From: Sphaerolaimus hirsutus
Lineage: Eukaryota > Nematoda > Chromadorea > Monhysterida > Sphaerolaimidae
DNA length: 64,000 bases
Reading direction: 5' to 3'
NCBI GenBank assembly: GCA_964036195.1
Contig: OZ038457.1
Span: forward strand, 6,599,147 to 6,663,146
Under the pieces are notes generated by a model. That model saw only the letters and a list, made by a program, of their open reading frames with translations. It was not told the origin of the DNA and made no database searches. Positions 1-12,700 of this stretch are shown here, one piece after another. The stretch's first letter is position 1. Every line of letters begins with the position of its first letter. Position numbers and translations under genes: made by a program.

Positions 1-56
1 GTAGAACCAGGAGGGGGGTATTTCGAGGGGGGGTATTTCGAGGAAATACGGTAGAT
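1..56. repeat. Right end of a G-run TA-flanked MITE (cut by window start)
   Basis: Ends with GTATTTCGAGGAAATACGG followed by TA, the terminus of the CCGTATTTCC family described at 26343-26779. Its left part lies outside the window. Confidence 0.6.
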
Positions 57-126
57 ATACTATACGCAATCAAAATCCAGGCCGCGCTGCGCAATCATCC
101 CCCTACGCAGTGCAACGCATGCACAC

Positions 127-564
127 TCAATGACCGCACAGCAGTGCGCCGCAAACCGACCGTTCGCCTTTGTAGGTGCCGCAGGTGTTGTCCTTGTCGG
201 GACAGTCGCGGATTTCGTTCTGCTCGTTGCCCTCGCAGATCATGCGCATGCAGCCCAGCGAGGACACTGAGAAGGGGGTAACCAGGCACAGTGAGATGGG
301 GTCCAGGATGGGGGATGTGGGGGGGGCCTTAGGGGGTAGTAGCCCAAAGTTTTGCGTCAGGGATAGATATATAGATAGCTGAACGGCATCCGGGATAGAT
401 AGATAGCTGGGCGGTTTGGGGGGTAACACCCCCCCCCCTTTGGAGACCCCTGCTTGTCACGCACCTATACGTGCAAAAAAAAATAGACCATAAACAAAAA
501 GACCACCTGTGGTGAGTAAGCAGCACAGGGCGGCTAGCAGCGACAGAAACCACAACTTGGCCAT
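127..564 (-). CDS. Small secreted cysteine-rich peptide, two exons
   Basis: Two exons join in phase: 507-564 (ATG at 564, donor G|GTGGTC) and 127-266 (acceptor CTCAG, stop TGA at 127). The product is 65 aa. Residues 1-20 form a signal peptide: a charged start (MAKLW), a hydrophobic core (FLSLLAALCCLL), then TT. The mature part of about 45 residues has six cysteines (C-x4-C, then four single Cys) and is rich in Glu, Asp, Gly and Arg, ending in LLCGH. I infer a secreted, disulfide-bonded peptide. I do not recognise the family, and no function is assigned. The intron is largely a G-run repeat. It is the first gene of the window, transcribed away from the GC-rich block at 600-1300. The phase-1 splice and clean signal peptide make the model fairly convincing for so short a gene. 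Confidence 0.6.
267..475. repeat. Fragment of 'GATAGATAGCTGGGCGG' repeat family inside an intron
   Basis: The segment carries the marks of the family whose intact copy is 40358-40853: repeated GATAGATAGCTG units, a long G run, GTAACACCC, and a GAGACCCCTG end near 455. It fills most of the intron of the cysteine-rich peptide gene. The left end is not clear. Confidence 0.5.
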
Positions 565-1300
565 TGTCCGATTTTAGGTGGCCAGTCGGCTAAGATAAGT
601 TGAAATGGAGACGGTCTAGTAACGGTGAAAATGTGCCGCTGCCGTGCTGCGAACAGTTACAAGATGACGGCGGTTAAAAGCGAGAAAAAACTTGTAGCGC
701 GGCAAGTGCAGCGCGGCCAATCGATGCGCCAATGACAGTCAAATAGGGAAGGGCAGGCGTTTTTACCTTCAAGCGAGTACCATCGCGCGCGGTTGAACTG
801 CACGTATTTACATGTGTACGTGAATACCTATGTACTGCGATGGCGCAGCGCAGAAATTGCAGCTTCCTGCCGCGACGGCGACAGGCGACGCGACCGCCGC
901 TAAAAGCATAAAAGCAGCGCGCATTTCCGGCGCATCAGCGCACAAAAAAAGATGATTTACGAACCGCCACATGCCTTTTTATTCGATTTATGAACATTCT
1001 AAAGTAGCTTAGCGAGCCAAATTGAAACAGCAACTGTTCAGCAGCCGGGCGGCCGATTGAATGTGGCCGAGTTTTGCGGCGCGGCGGCTTAGCGCGGCCG
1101 CTTATGAAGTAATCGCTAGCAAAGACAGAACGCATGAGTGCAGCGCGGCCGCTGAATGCGCAGCCGGAGCGCGGGAACACCTGATGCATGCGACCGCTCA
1201 AAGCCGAGCTCGTGTGGAATGTGCATGTGCATTAGGTTGGTCATGCAGAAACGTGCCGCCGCGCTGTTAGGGAATATCCGATCGGGATCCCGAATCATTA
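565..1300. other. GC- and CpG-rich stretch upstream of the cysteine-rich gene
   Basis: Locally rich in GCGC and CGCGGCCGC-type motifs compared with the AT-rich surroundings. It lies directly 5' of the minus-strand gene 127-564, so it could hold its promoter. No TATA box or exon is convincing here. ORFs across it are compositional. Confidence 0.3.
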
Positions 1301-1753
1301 TGTTCAGATGAATATTTACTATCCGGATTAACGTTTTTTAAACCGGGTCGTTAAACAACATTTTTTCATCCTTAATTCAGGTTACGACGAAATGAGGAAC
1401 ACAATTCAGTAATGTATGGTAACCATTTCTACAAGCTTTCGCCATTAAAATACTTACCTAGGTACATAGGGACAAGGACATAACGAACATGGGACATTGA
1501 CGAAGTACAAATGTAGCCATGCGGAAATTACGTGATCATTTGTGATTAATTGTCATGGTCGTGTCGTGAGATCGAGACTTAGGTAGTTATAGCACTAATG
1601 AGGACCTTTGAGCAGGTGGATCAATTAAGAACAATCCTATTGAAAGGTACAACACAGAAAGGAGAAAGGGCTATTACTGGGTTAGGGCTAAAGAAAGAAA
1701 CTCATTGCTTACCTCTAAGTTACCTGATGTACTAGTCTCACATATTTATGTCT

Positions 1754-1919
1754 CCGTTGGAAGCATGCCAATGATAATTAAAACATGCATATTTTGTAAA
1801 AACATCAAAAATTCATTGTTGTGAATACGTTAACCTATAACGTTGTAACAGAAACGAATTCAGTAATTTTATTATATGAAAATCGCACGCGTCAATTATT
1901 ATTGGCAGACTTCCAGCGT
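1754..1919. repeat. Short inverted-repeat element, copy 1
   Basis: Ends read CGTTGGAAGCATGCCAA and TTGGCAGACTTCCAGCG, an imperfect inverted repeat. The middle has GTTGTGAATACGTTAAC and AAAATCGCA blocks shared with the copy at 63718-63881. No coding content. Confidence 0.6.
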
Positions 1920-4900
1920 GAACGACGCGTGAAAGGTGTGTAAAGTCACTGAAGCGGATTATTTTAGATTCATACAGTTCAGGCGAATACGGCGAATCCA
2001 AACTGGATGGTAAAAACTTAACCCCTAATCGTCGGTACCGATCCCGATTGCCACACTTGAACCCGAACGATTAATTCCGATCGTCAGTCGCGATGCCGAA
2101 AACCGAGTCTGGCAGCCAGTTTGTTTTGGAATTCGTCCAGCTCGCGACGCAAAAACGGCGCCAGCTTTAGAACCAGAACAAATGAAACTGAATATGAACG
2201 GAAATTGAAAGCGCGTCCTTTAAGTCATGCGGGCGTGATCATGAACGCAATCAAATGTGCCCAGATTCAGTGCTGAATGCATAATTTACGATGGGTATGG
2301 CTTTTCAGGATGTCAACTGTCAACGAAATGAAAGTGTACGAAATGATGTATTGAATGAAAAACTTGAAATAAGGATTTAAGTAAATCCCGGCTGTTGAAA
2401 TATAGTATTTTAAATATTTTTGGGCTTTACCGTTAATATTTATATTTAAAAATATTCAGCAGGTGCAAAACCTTGCAATACATGCGCCTGCAAAACACCA
2501 TGTAAATATGATTGTTCCAGATGAAAAAGTCCGCCGTACGATTCTCACACACACGATCACCCAGAATTCACACTCGAGTAGCTGGGTGTACGTTGTCTAG
2601 AATTACTTCCCCACGTAGCCCAAACACTTAGCCAGTACTTGCATACTTACTTATGCATGAATACAAACCGGCAGCGAATAAGAAAACAACACTGATAATA
2701 TTTACATAAATACACCCTAGTCTCCACTCTCGATGTGCCAAGGCTACAAATTAATTCAAATAGGATCATTAATGGAAAAAAACTGGAGCATCATCAAATC
2801 AAGCAAAGCGCATTTTCGCAGCGCTTCTCATAGCTGAAAGTTAATCCGGCGGGCGTTCTACAAAATCGATCATCATATACGCGCGCGCATGGGGCGCCTT
2901 TTAGCTTCATCACAACATCATGCAGTGTGAGCACTTTGAGGGGTCTTCATTTTGCGAATTCAGAGAGCTTTAGGCACATCTGTGGGTAAGGGTAGGGATA
3001 GAAAAATAACGTTTTTTAAAGCTACCAAATATGGCTAGAATGAATGATATTTGCATGTTATTATGTTGATGATATTATGTTGACATAGTTGCCAAATGTG
3101 GCAAATATTTTTAACATTTTCAACTTTAACGAAAACATTTTTTTAAAAATTTAAAGACAGCTGAAATTTCCAGTATAAGCCCACGCACACACCAGTTGTC
3201 ATCGCAAATTCGTGTCAAATGAATGCCAAATAAATAACAAAACTATTTTTTAAAGCATCATACTTCACAGAAACAATGAACATCAAGTCTCAGGATAATC
3301 ACGTTGCTCTCTACCAGGGGAAAATCGATATCACATCACTTTAATTAACCAAAATTTAGTTGAACTTGAATTTTGATGTGTGTGGGCCCAAAGTCTACAG
3401 TACACACTAGGTATTATTTCACAACTTTTAGTGCAAAAGGAAGGGACAAGAGTTCATGTACAAATTAACACCTAATGTGTTTTTCACTGGTTTTGTTGTA
3501 AATATTTTAGAGGCAACCTTCCATGCATGCTACCATATTTTTGGTATACCTAACATCATAATCTAAAATTATACTGCCACTTCTCTGATATAGGTATTTA
3601 CATGTAACTCACAACCATATCAAAAACATTTATGTTGGCTCACATGTTCACAACCATATCAAAAACATTTTATTTTTGTAAAGTTATTGTTTTTGTTTAA
3701 AACCGGCCATAAAAGCGTTTTTCCATCCCTAACCTAATGAATTAGTGCTGAAATTTAACTGCTGTTTTTTTAGAAATGGTTTCGATTCTTGAGTTTCACA
3801 AAAGGCCGTTTTTTAAAATACTCCGGCCATCCGTAAAATTGTTAAGCGGGGGCTGAGGGACAGATACTATTTTATTTACTTATTCTAAACATCTAGGTAT
3901 TTACCTCTGATGCGGAAAGTTCTCGTTGTAAGTGACTGCAGCAGTTATCAGTGAAGGGTTATAGGGTTAGGTCAACAAATAACGTGGACTTGACGAACTT
4001 CGGAAAAAACGTGAACCCAGAGCACCTTTTCGCACCTATTTATCACAGAGCATCGAATCGACATGGCAAAAATTACCGCCGCACCAATGGGCGTAAATAC
4101 TCAATTTAAGCATGCATGCGATCAATTCTATCATATTATACGCTCTATGAAGAACTATGAAGACTATCGCCAAGTATTTCGAAACACATGTGGAACGATT
4201 AAAAAGATAATGAAATAGCTGCAGACAACCTGCATAAATATCCATTGAGTATAACAAAGTTTCATTCAGCGCAGATGATCGCACTGTGGTGCAGTGCAGC
4301 GCGTAAGCAGGGCACCGCACCAAAGACGGCCAGCACACTAAATAGTTGAAACTTGTGTGTCAACTGGTCTGTGTCAACTCAGCTTTCGGCTTCACGTGTC
4401 GCAGGCGATTTTTCGATACACTTGCCTTAAAATTCATTTTTCAACACTGCCGCGTGTGCATTTGGAGATCGCTCTGTGTCGAAATCTGAGTTGACACAGA
4501 CCAGTTGACACACAAATGTCAACTATTGTGCGGGTCACCATACTCTCGCAAATACATAAGCAATAAATAAGGGGCGGCACTCGCGATGCTGGACAATAAA
4601 AGTGCACAACCACGCTAAATGATCCATGAAGCTACGCGTCTTTTCAGACATACTTTACGATTTATTTTATTGTTATGGCATATTATTGAGTTGAGGGTTG
4701 AGTAAATTTAAGCACCATTAGGGCCATTAAAATCTAGTGTCAGGGTGGATTCTTGCTAACGAGCACATGGAGGTATGTGTGTTTTGATTTTTTATGTGTG
4801 TATGCAAAGGTGTATGTGTGCATTAATATACTAAATCGTGAGACAGAATATTTTTCTATAATCAGTTGGTTCTCTAGAACATTTTAAGACGCAAGGGTTG

Positions 4901-6282
4901 TTTTATTGAAAAAATTCACTTAGTTTTGTTCAATTGATGCAAACTACATATTTACATAAACTTTATGTTTCGTGCAAGAGAATTGTATTGATGTGCTCAA
5001 ATTGTAAATATAAATGGGCTCCCAGGCACATCTGCAATAGAAACGTAGGCTTGTTTAATATAGCTACAAACATCGAGAAATAGATGATAATAGGGGTACA
5101 AAGCAACTATACGATGGTGAAAGCAGACATCATGCCCATGAACCAAACCAATATTTCCAGATCCCTAATGGCACTCAATTTAGCAGTACAGTACATAGCA
5201 CCTCTATAGCTGGAGAAATGCAAACAACAGGGCACATTGACACAGTATACACACAGCTTCACACCCAAGTTCGTCCAAGTTTTTTCAACATATCTACTTA
5301 TTTCCTGGTGTAGGTAATTTGTATGGAAATTTTCGCTTGATAGATGACTACCAACCTAGTTGTTCACTACACAGGAAATGTGTTACTTGAGACAGGTTCT
5401 ACCTTAATTTAATCAGCAACAGATGGTGGCTAAGATTAAGATGACAACTGTGGCATGTGAATGAACTTGTCTGGAAAGCCAACTAGAAATATAGATTCAG
5501 CAGTGCTATTAACAAGTCCATGGTATAGAAGCCACAAACTGATGTGTTTAGACATGTAAGGTAAATGTTTCATGTATTGAAATACTTTCTAAAAACATGT
5601 GGCCACAAACTAGTTTACATCCAAAGTTCCGGAAACTGATAAGCCAGCTTTGAGTGCATCTGAGTTTACTGGAAAGAGGAGCTTGTCAACTATTGTTTGA
5701 CAAAGAGTGGTAATCATTAATTCTGATAAACTCAAATGTCCTTCAATGTTTCAAACAAGTTCACCAGATTGAATCATTTCCGATCTGTTCACCAACTCTT
5801 CATCACTGTAAACGCAAATGGGCACAGAGCTAATTTAACAGTTTCCGAAATTTCAGCGATGAACTATGTGCGGTGTCACAACATGTATTTATGTGTCTAG
5901 ATAACATTAGAACCCAAAGTATTTACTTATAATTTACCATACATGCCTAGCCACATAAGTTTGTGGCTTCCATGCTATGGTTTGTTAATTATACTTTTGA
6001 ATCTGTTTTAACCGGCCCTCCGTGAAGTTCATGAGCATATGCCACGGTTTTATCACAACTTTAGCCGTTATCTTTTGTTCATCAGATAGAAGCAAAACCC
6101 GTCTCTAGTACTTGTCCTGCCTGTTTTCTGTGTTGAATCTAAATTAGTACCAAATCACCCTCTTAAATTCAAAACTAAATTACATCAAATACCGCAGGAC
6201 TGTTATATTCTAGAAACCAACTTGTAATTTGTTGTGCACACATATGCATCAATACAAATCATGCACCAGCATATTGTAAATA
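1920..6282. other. Intergenic AT-rich DNA, no gene seen
   Basis: I find no convincing exon on either strand. Two old repeats are recognisable: 2990-3735 (starts TAGGGATAG, ends CCATCCCTA, with poly-T/poly-A arms; a degraded relative of the hAT-like MITE at 51939-52643) and 4346-4530 (arms GTGTGTCAACTGGTCTGTG and its complement, a member of the 'CACACACTAGTTGACA' family). The rest, 4535-6282, is unremarkable. Confidence 0.4.
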
Positions 6283-6749
6283 CCGTATTACCTCGAAATA
6301 ACCCCAGGGGGTTGGTTATTTGACCAGGAAATTTTAGGGGAGGGAGGGGGTAATTATATTACAAAGGCAGAAATTTTGTGAAATTCCACATACTCAGACG
6401 TAGAAAAATCAAACAATCACATAGACGTAAATGTGTTCCGCATAAACCCAACCCTAAGTGCACCATGTGAAAGTCCCAAGCCGTTTTTTGTCCATTTCTC
6501 TCGCTTTTCCTACCACTAGCACTTATCAAAAACACACTCAACTCGGTCAATGGTTTCAACGTGTGTTCTGCATCATACAGATCACAAACTGCGGTATCTG
6601 TCGTGTAAATACATACATTCTCCTCACACTTAATTTGTGGGGTGGGGGTATTTCGAGGGGGGTGGGTTCTTATTTCCCCAGCAAAATTTTAGGGGGGTAT
6701 CTCGAGGGGGGGGGGGTTAATTCACGGGGGTTAACTCGAGGTAACACGG
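6283..6749. repeat. TA-flanked G-run MITE (CCGTATTACC family)
   Basis: Bounded by TA. The left end is CCGTATTACCTCGAAATA and the right end is the complement, CGAGGTAACACGG. Both arms carry runs of six to nine C or G next to TTATTTCG/TTAATTCGAGG motifs. Other copies of this subtype: 14039-14474, 32507-32884, 36401-37263, 60778-61207. Non-coding. Confidence 0.8.
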
Positions 6750-6945
6750 TAGATGGCAAAACAAGGAGTTTATTTTTGAGGAATTGCGAATGCAAACACC
6801 AGCCTTATCAGGCCGGTCAAACGCGCAATCACAGTGGCCCCGCTCGAGATGGGCAAACAAACATCACCCACTGGAAAGTACCGAATGAATGCACAGACAA
6901 CTTCGGGAATTTGTAGAGCAAAATGCGTCAATTCAGACTCTGAAC

Positions 6946-7604
6946 TAGGGTTGGCCGATGTTTTTTTTTTTTAACGTTTTTTTTTTAAACATGACGTCCG
7001 AAATGTTTTTTTTTTTTAAAAAACATCGGCCGAAATTTTTAGTACTAAGCACTAGGTATTTTGCAAAATTTTTGCGCGCAAGCGCGCAATTTCACACACA
7101 AATTGACATTGGTGGTTGTTTTCATTGGTTTTGTTGCATTTTTAGTATCAAAACATCCATTTCTATGTGCTACCATGGGTGAATAAGCCGACATATGTTG
7201 CTGTAATATATAATATTGAGGTAATGTGCTTCCATGTACCTCCACAGTGTGTAACTTCACTCCCAAAGTAACAACCTCCTTTTATAACCTTGTTTGATCA
7301 CCATTCCGTGCCAAACTTTACCTGAAGTCACGAACATTCAAATATAAGGCGATATACGAACGATATGTCGACGAAAAATGGATATTTTTGACACAAATCA
7401 CCACTTATAATGCTATCCCATGGCTCCACAGCCATTATATGGTCATATTTAACATCACAGAGTATTGCCAGTGTCTGATATACCTATATATGTTGACACT
7501 AGGTCATATCTGGGAGCTTTTAAAAAAAAACGTTTAAAAAAACAACAACGTTTTTTTTAAAAAAAAACATCGAGTTAAAAAAAACGTTTTTTTTTCCAAC
7601 CCTA
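6946..7604 (-). mobile_element. hAT-like MITE (TAGGGTTGG family), copy A
   Basis: Starts TAGGGTTGG, ends CCAACCCTA, and is flanked by the exact 8-bp direct repeat CTCTGAAC on both sides. Sub-terminal regions are T-run/A-run palindromes built on ACGTTTTTTT. The middle of about 450 bp is conserved with 16758-17381, 44184-44847, 56093-56774 and 57019-58143. No transposase is encoded. The 8-bp duplication and terminal TAGGG fit the hAT superfamily; that assignment is inference. Confidence 0.85.
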
Positions 7605-7679
7605 CTCTGAACCCATTAATATTAGGATATAAGTAGGCTTAGATTCCTTATAGTATTTGGAAAAAAAGTTTAGTCAATA

Positions 7680-7812
7680 TACCGTATTTCCTCGAAATAT
7701 CTACAGAGGGTTTATTATTTCGCCAGCAAATTTTGATGGGGGGTTAATTCGAGGGGGGTCTATTATTTCGTCAGAAATTTTCGTGAAGGTTCATAGTAAA
7801 AATAGGTTTTTT
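7680..7812. repeat. Truncated TA-flanked G-run MITE (CCGTATTTCC family)
   Basis: Left terminus TACCGTATTTCCTCGAAATA is followed by the usual TTATTTCG and GGGGGG blocks. No matching right end is visible. Confidence 0.5.
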
Positions 7813-8079
7813 CATACCCAAAACTGGTAATTTACGTGACAAAACAGGATGTATTTGTACATAAATAGTATACACAAACTAGTACCTATATCTGTAGTAG
7901 TAAATAATTTAAGTAAAGGTATAGTATTACCTTAACATTAAAATTATTGAAATTCTTCAACACTACGAAAGTAATTTTACTCCATAGCTCGAAAAACCTT
8001 CGACCGCTACGCAAGCACACACATAGGAAATGAACTTACTTTCTCAAGTTGATATAACACCCACAATGCGGAGGAGCAG

Positions 8080-8800
8080 CATGCACAATTGATACTACGC
8101 TACTACGGCGCATGTGCGCCGCGCAACACACTGGTCCATTTCATGCCGCCGCGCGGCGCCCATGTGCACCGGCGGCAGTAACTTCATTCTGGCATGAATG
8201 CCATGCGCAAGTGCACAAGTGAAAAATGCAACTTTTTGCAACCCGACCGACGCATCTTTCAGGGATTAGCATGAGGGGGTCGCGGGGTTTAAGCGCTCTT
8301 ACAGTCAGATTTCATTGAATTGCACGCGGCAGGAAACAAGCCGCCGCGAAACGGAATCAAGCAAAAAGCGTCGCACGCTCAACTGCAGCCGCCGTCGCCG
8401 CAGCCGTACACGATCGCAACAAGCGGCCAAAAAATATGCGCCGCCACACATGCATCGCAGTGTCGAATTGACGCGCGGCGGGAATCCAGACGGCATGACA
8501 GATGGATGGAATGCCCGACGTCCAGAAACATGGCAGCGCATGCACGCGGCGCAAGGCAAAGGCACGAGCGAGCCGTCAGGCGGCGGCCGCAACAAACGGC
8601 GACAGTCGCAGCGGCGGCGGCGGCGGCGGGAAGCACGTCAGGCGTTATCATCGATGAGCCACGCGCCCGCGCGATTCTGTTTGACATTCGCTAGCGAGCC
8701 ATGCCATGCGTATCAAGGGACGGCAGTACGAAATGCGCGCAAACTACATAAAGTGAAATTGATTAACAGTTTCAGGTAAATTTCAGGTCACGAGTAGTGC
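8080..8800. other. GC-rich block with overlapping compositional ORFs
   Basis: A CpG-rich island in AT-rich DNA. Long ORFs run on both strands because stops are depleted. Their Arg- and Ala-rich translations look like no protein I know and have no splice context. It could be a promoter or regulatory island, but nothing in the sequence decides this. Confidence 0.3.
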
Positions 8801-9793
8801 GCGCCGCAACTTGACGAAGTGCCAGACCACTTTTTGATAGGAATAAGTAAGTTCATTCACCAAACAGCACTTATGATTCAGCTAAGACAATTTTACGAAC
8901 ACTTGTATTTAACAAAGTAAATCAATATTCAAAGATCACACGACAGCTACACATCGTTCAGCGTGAAAAAACGACTGCATTGATAAGACAGATAATTTTT
9001 CGAAAGGAAAAGTACGAAATAGAAAACCACCGGTGACAAAATTAAATGTTTCAATACATAAGGTGTTCGATCAAAAATAAACACTCCAGTTGAATATAAG
9101 TAGCACAATATACGCAACGAAAACAACACGATGGAAATAGAAAATTTTTAAATACATTCAATTAGCTTCATAATCGCAGTCGAGTGACGTTCCCCTACGC
9201 AAGTAAACTGCCGAAATTCCCATGGGACCAAATTTAATAAGCACAATCTCTTCTGAGCAGCCCGATATTTCCATTCACTACAATGGAACGGGCTGCTCAA
9301 AAAGTGTCACGCTTACTAAATCTCGTCGCCAATGGGGGGGGGGGGGGTTACAATCGCGTCACAAAATTCACAATTTTTTCGACCTATCCATGCATAAAGG
9401 ATATCGGTTTTATCACGTGACGTAATTGCAGCTAAATATGTGATGGCGTGAAGGCGCCACAGAAACTGGGCAATACTTTTGTTTGGTGAGTTGCAGCGAT
9501 GGAAAGTCATCGGAAAAGGGACAGTCGCACAGTGGTGCATAAATCACACGCTGCACTTGCCTTTCCATCACTAGCAGCATGTTAGAAGGATCGGTGCGAT
9601 TCCGATCGGAACGAAAAATACCTATTTTGTCGCCGCATCGAGCCCGATTCAAACACGAGATCCTACCAACGGATGGACGAAAAATAGCACTTTAAGCGCC
9701 ACAAGTGCAAAATGCACATGAAAGTCCACCAAGACGTAAACGCATGCATGCACGCCATCAATCCACACAAGCTCTCAAAAGTGCGTAATCACC
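8801..9793. other. Intergenic DNA downstream of the mep-1-like gene
   Basis: Holds the 3' flank of the minus-strand mep-1-like gene. I see no exon. A small inverted pair, GAGCAGCCCG (9257) and CGGGCTGCTC (9289), stands near a run of 13 G at 9335. No clear poly(A) signal was identified. Confidence 0.3.
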
Positions 9794-12700
9794 CTAATCC
9801 AGCGTAATAGTTCCCTGCTGCGCGTGCGGCGTGCCCGAGCCGGACCGACTGCCGCCGCTGGCAACGGTAGGGCGCCAGCCGCCGCGACGGGCAAATCCCC
9901 TGGCTGGCGCCCTGGCGCCTCTAGCGAAGCGCCTGCCCCTGGTGGCGACGGCGCGCGACGAGCTCTTGATCTGGCTCAGCGGAACGTTGTCGTCGTCGGA
10001 GTCGTCGCTGGACGCGGCCGCGGCGGCGGGTGGAGGCGACGCGGCCCGCTCCCAGTCCACGTGGTAGTTGCGCTCCATTTCCTCTTTGTGCACGGCGCAC
10101 TCGTCCACGCGGCACAGTTCGATTTTGAACTGCGAATGTGAATGAACGAATTGTCAGGATCACACACCTGCACTTAAGTTGACATTTCTGCAAGGACGTA
10201 TCCAGGGGGGGGGGGCGGGGGGGGGGCTGCAGCCCCCCTGCTCATCCGGCTCCGTAAACAAGCAGCCCACCCCGCTCAAAAATCCTGGATACGTCCCTGC
10301 ATTTCTGTGTCACTTTTTCAGTTGACAAAAGTAAAATGGCGGATTATTGTTACCCAAATTCTGAATTTCATTCGAAAAATACGTGCACTTCCTCAGTTGA
10401 CATCGAGCTGATATTTTCCATAGGAAAACCAAATAGCAACTAGTGTGTGGAGCCCCAATGGCGAATGGGCCCACACTCACTCGTCGACATCGGAACTTCG
10501 TGCCAACTGAATGTCAACTAAAAACACAAAAGATTGCAAAATTTCATGTAAAATACTCGGTAATTTATTATTATTTCTTTTGGGAATTTGAAAATTTTGG
10601 ACAACTTCAACGAAACATAAACGGACAAATGAATTCCACCACTCGTCTCACCCAACCCAAGCCAACCTTCTTCAAGTGCCTCTGCTGCCAGTGGGCTATC
10701 ACATCCGAGTACATCTCAAACCGCAGCGCGCACGGCGTGCACGTGTACTTCACCTTGCGCTGCACGTTGGGCGGGGCGGCGCGGCCCATGGTCGCCCCGC
10801 TGCGCATGGAGCTGTACGGCCGCGAGCGATAGGTGGTTAAGAGGGACGTTGGCCCTGGGGAACGCCCGCCTCTCTGAAGGGGGGGGGGGTTGGGATGGTT
10901 TTGGAAGGTGGTTTTTTTTGGTGGTGGTTTCGGTTAGGGATGGCCGTATCAACAACCGTTCTTCAACCGTATTTTTGAAAAAAGTCGTGTTTTTAAAGCG
11001 CAATGTTCCCAACAATTATTTCTTAAAATACGCAAAATTTTATAGTACTTTTTTAGTATGTTTAGTTTTTAACACTAGGTATTTATGCGCAATTTCACTG
11101 TGAATCAAACATTATACCATCCGAGCCTAAACGTTGGGTAAGAACACTTGAAAAAAGAGAGCGTACCTGACTCGGAAAGCGCATCGGACCACCGCCCAAT
11201 CTGGGGAACATGGGCGTCGACGGCATCGGCGGTTTGCCGGCGAAATGCACGCGCTCCAAGTGAATCTGAAAAATGAACAAAGTTGGACGAGGTCAAAAAA
11301 CACAAATATTACAAGAAAATAAACATTTGACAAGTTGTCAAGTGTTCACCAACCTCCAACTGCTGGTGGCTGGAGCACTTGAAAGGGCACACGTCACAAG
11401 AATACAAAATCTCAGCGCTGCACAGCTTCATGTCGTGCTCGGACACGAGGTGCGACAACAAGTTGAACGCGAAGCTCTTGGCGCACTGCTTGCACCGGCC
11501 CGAGTCGCACTTTGTCTTCGCCTTAGCCAGCAGGTCGGGCGTGACCAGGCCGTGCGACAGCAGCAAGTGCCGCTCCAGGCCCGCGTAGCACCACCAGCGC
11601 GAGGAACACTTGCTGCAGCCTGCGAAAGTGCGATATGTTTCTCAGGGCAACAGAATGTATAGCAGGAATTGCGCTTTTGAATTGAAACTGAGAGAAGCGC
11701 AAATTTTCACCTATTTTTGTTTGTACTGATTTAAAAAGGCTGTTCCCGTCCCGAAAAATTTGCTTGCCTCCCAAATTTCCACCAAACAGAAATAAACGGC
11801 CACATTTCTTCGCACATTGCTTCCTTCTCCACACACTCAAAAAGGGGCGAGTTCCGCAAGTTGAAACGTACTTTACTCTTCAATTTACACTTAACTTTTC
11901 TGTAAACTTTCCATTTTTCATTTTACCTCATTTTTTCTTTACTCTTTACTTTGCCACTTGCGAAACTGGCCCTAGAGAATCCCAAATCTCCACATTCCCA
12001 AAAAGCGTCACTAAAATCAAAACGAACCCAGCGCGGCGCCGCTGGCCATGTCGGGCCAGGACTTGCGCATGAGCTGCTTGTGCGTCAGCTGCATGTGCGT
12101 CAGGAAGGCGGGCGCCCCGTAGAACTTGCTGTCGCACAGCTCGCAGTCGTAGATGGCGCGCAGGCACGCCAGCTGCGAGTTCGACCCGCCGGAGGTGTCC
12201 TGAGGTGTTTGTTTGAGGGTTGGGATGGAAAGATTGATCTTTTTCATTTTTTAAAATCTAAAAACGTCTGATAAACCGACATTGAGGACGGACGAAAATG
12301 ACGGTGAGTTGGTGGACTTTTTGGACGGTCGCCAAGCCGCGTTGCGCGTCTGTGATGCGAATACAATGGTGCAAAATTATCACATATTGACATTACTTGT
12401 AAACACCTTCCAGGACAAGTTCACCACCCAATTTTTTATTTCACTTCGGATGTAATATCTCCGTCTATCGGCGTGTTATAAAGCTGAAACGTTGAATATA
12501 TAAAGTTGTAACACCCTCCTACTCTGCTTCAATGGAGCAACTCACTGCAAGATGGGTTGCCCTATACACAACAATTTCTTTTGGCGTTTTTGGTGTCTCA
12601 AACAAGTTCACCACCCACTTGATTAGCTACACTTCGAGGGTCGTATCTCCAGCTGAGGCTGGTATTAAGCTGAAATTTGGGGGATGTTTTGCCAACAACC

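Noticed and set aside
8315-8779. Overlapping Arg/Ala-rich ORFs on both strands
   Set aside because: All three frames are open because the block is GC-rich. There is no conserved motif, splice context or resemblance to a known protein.
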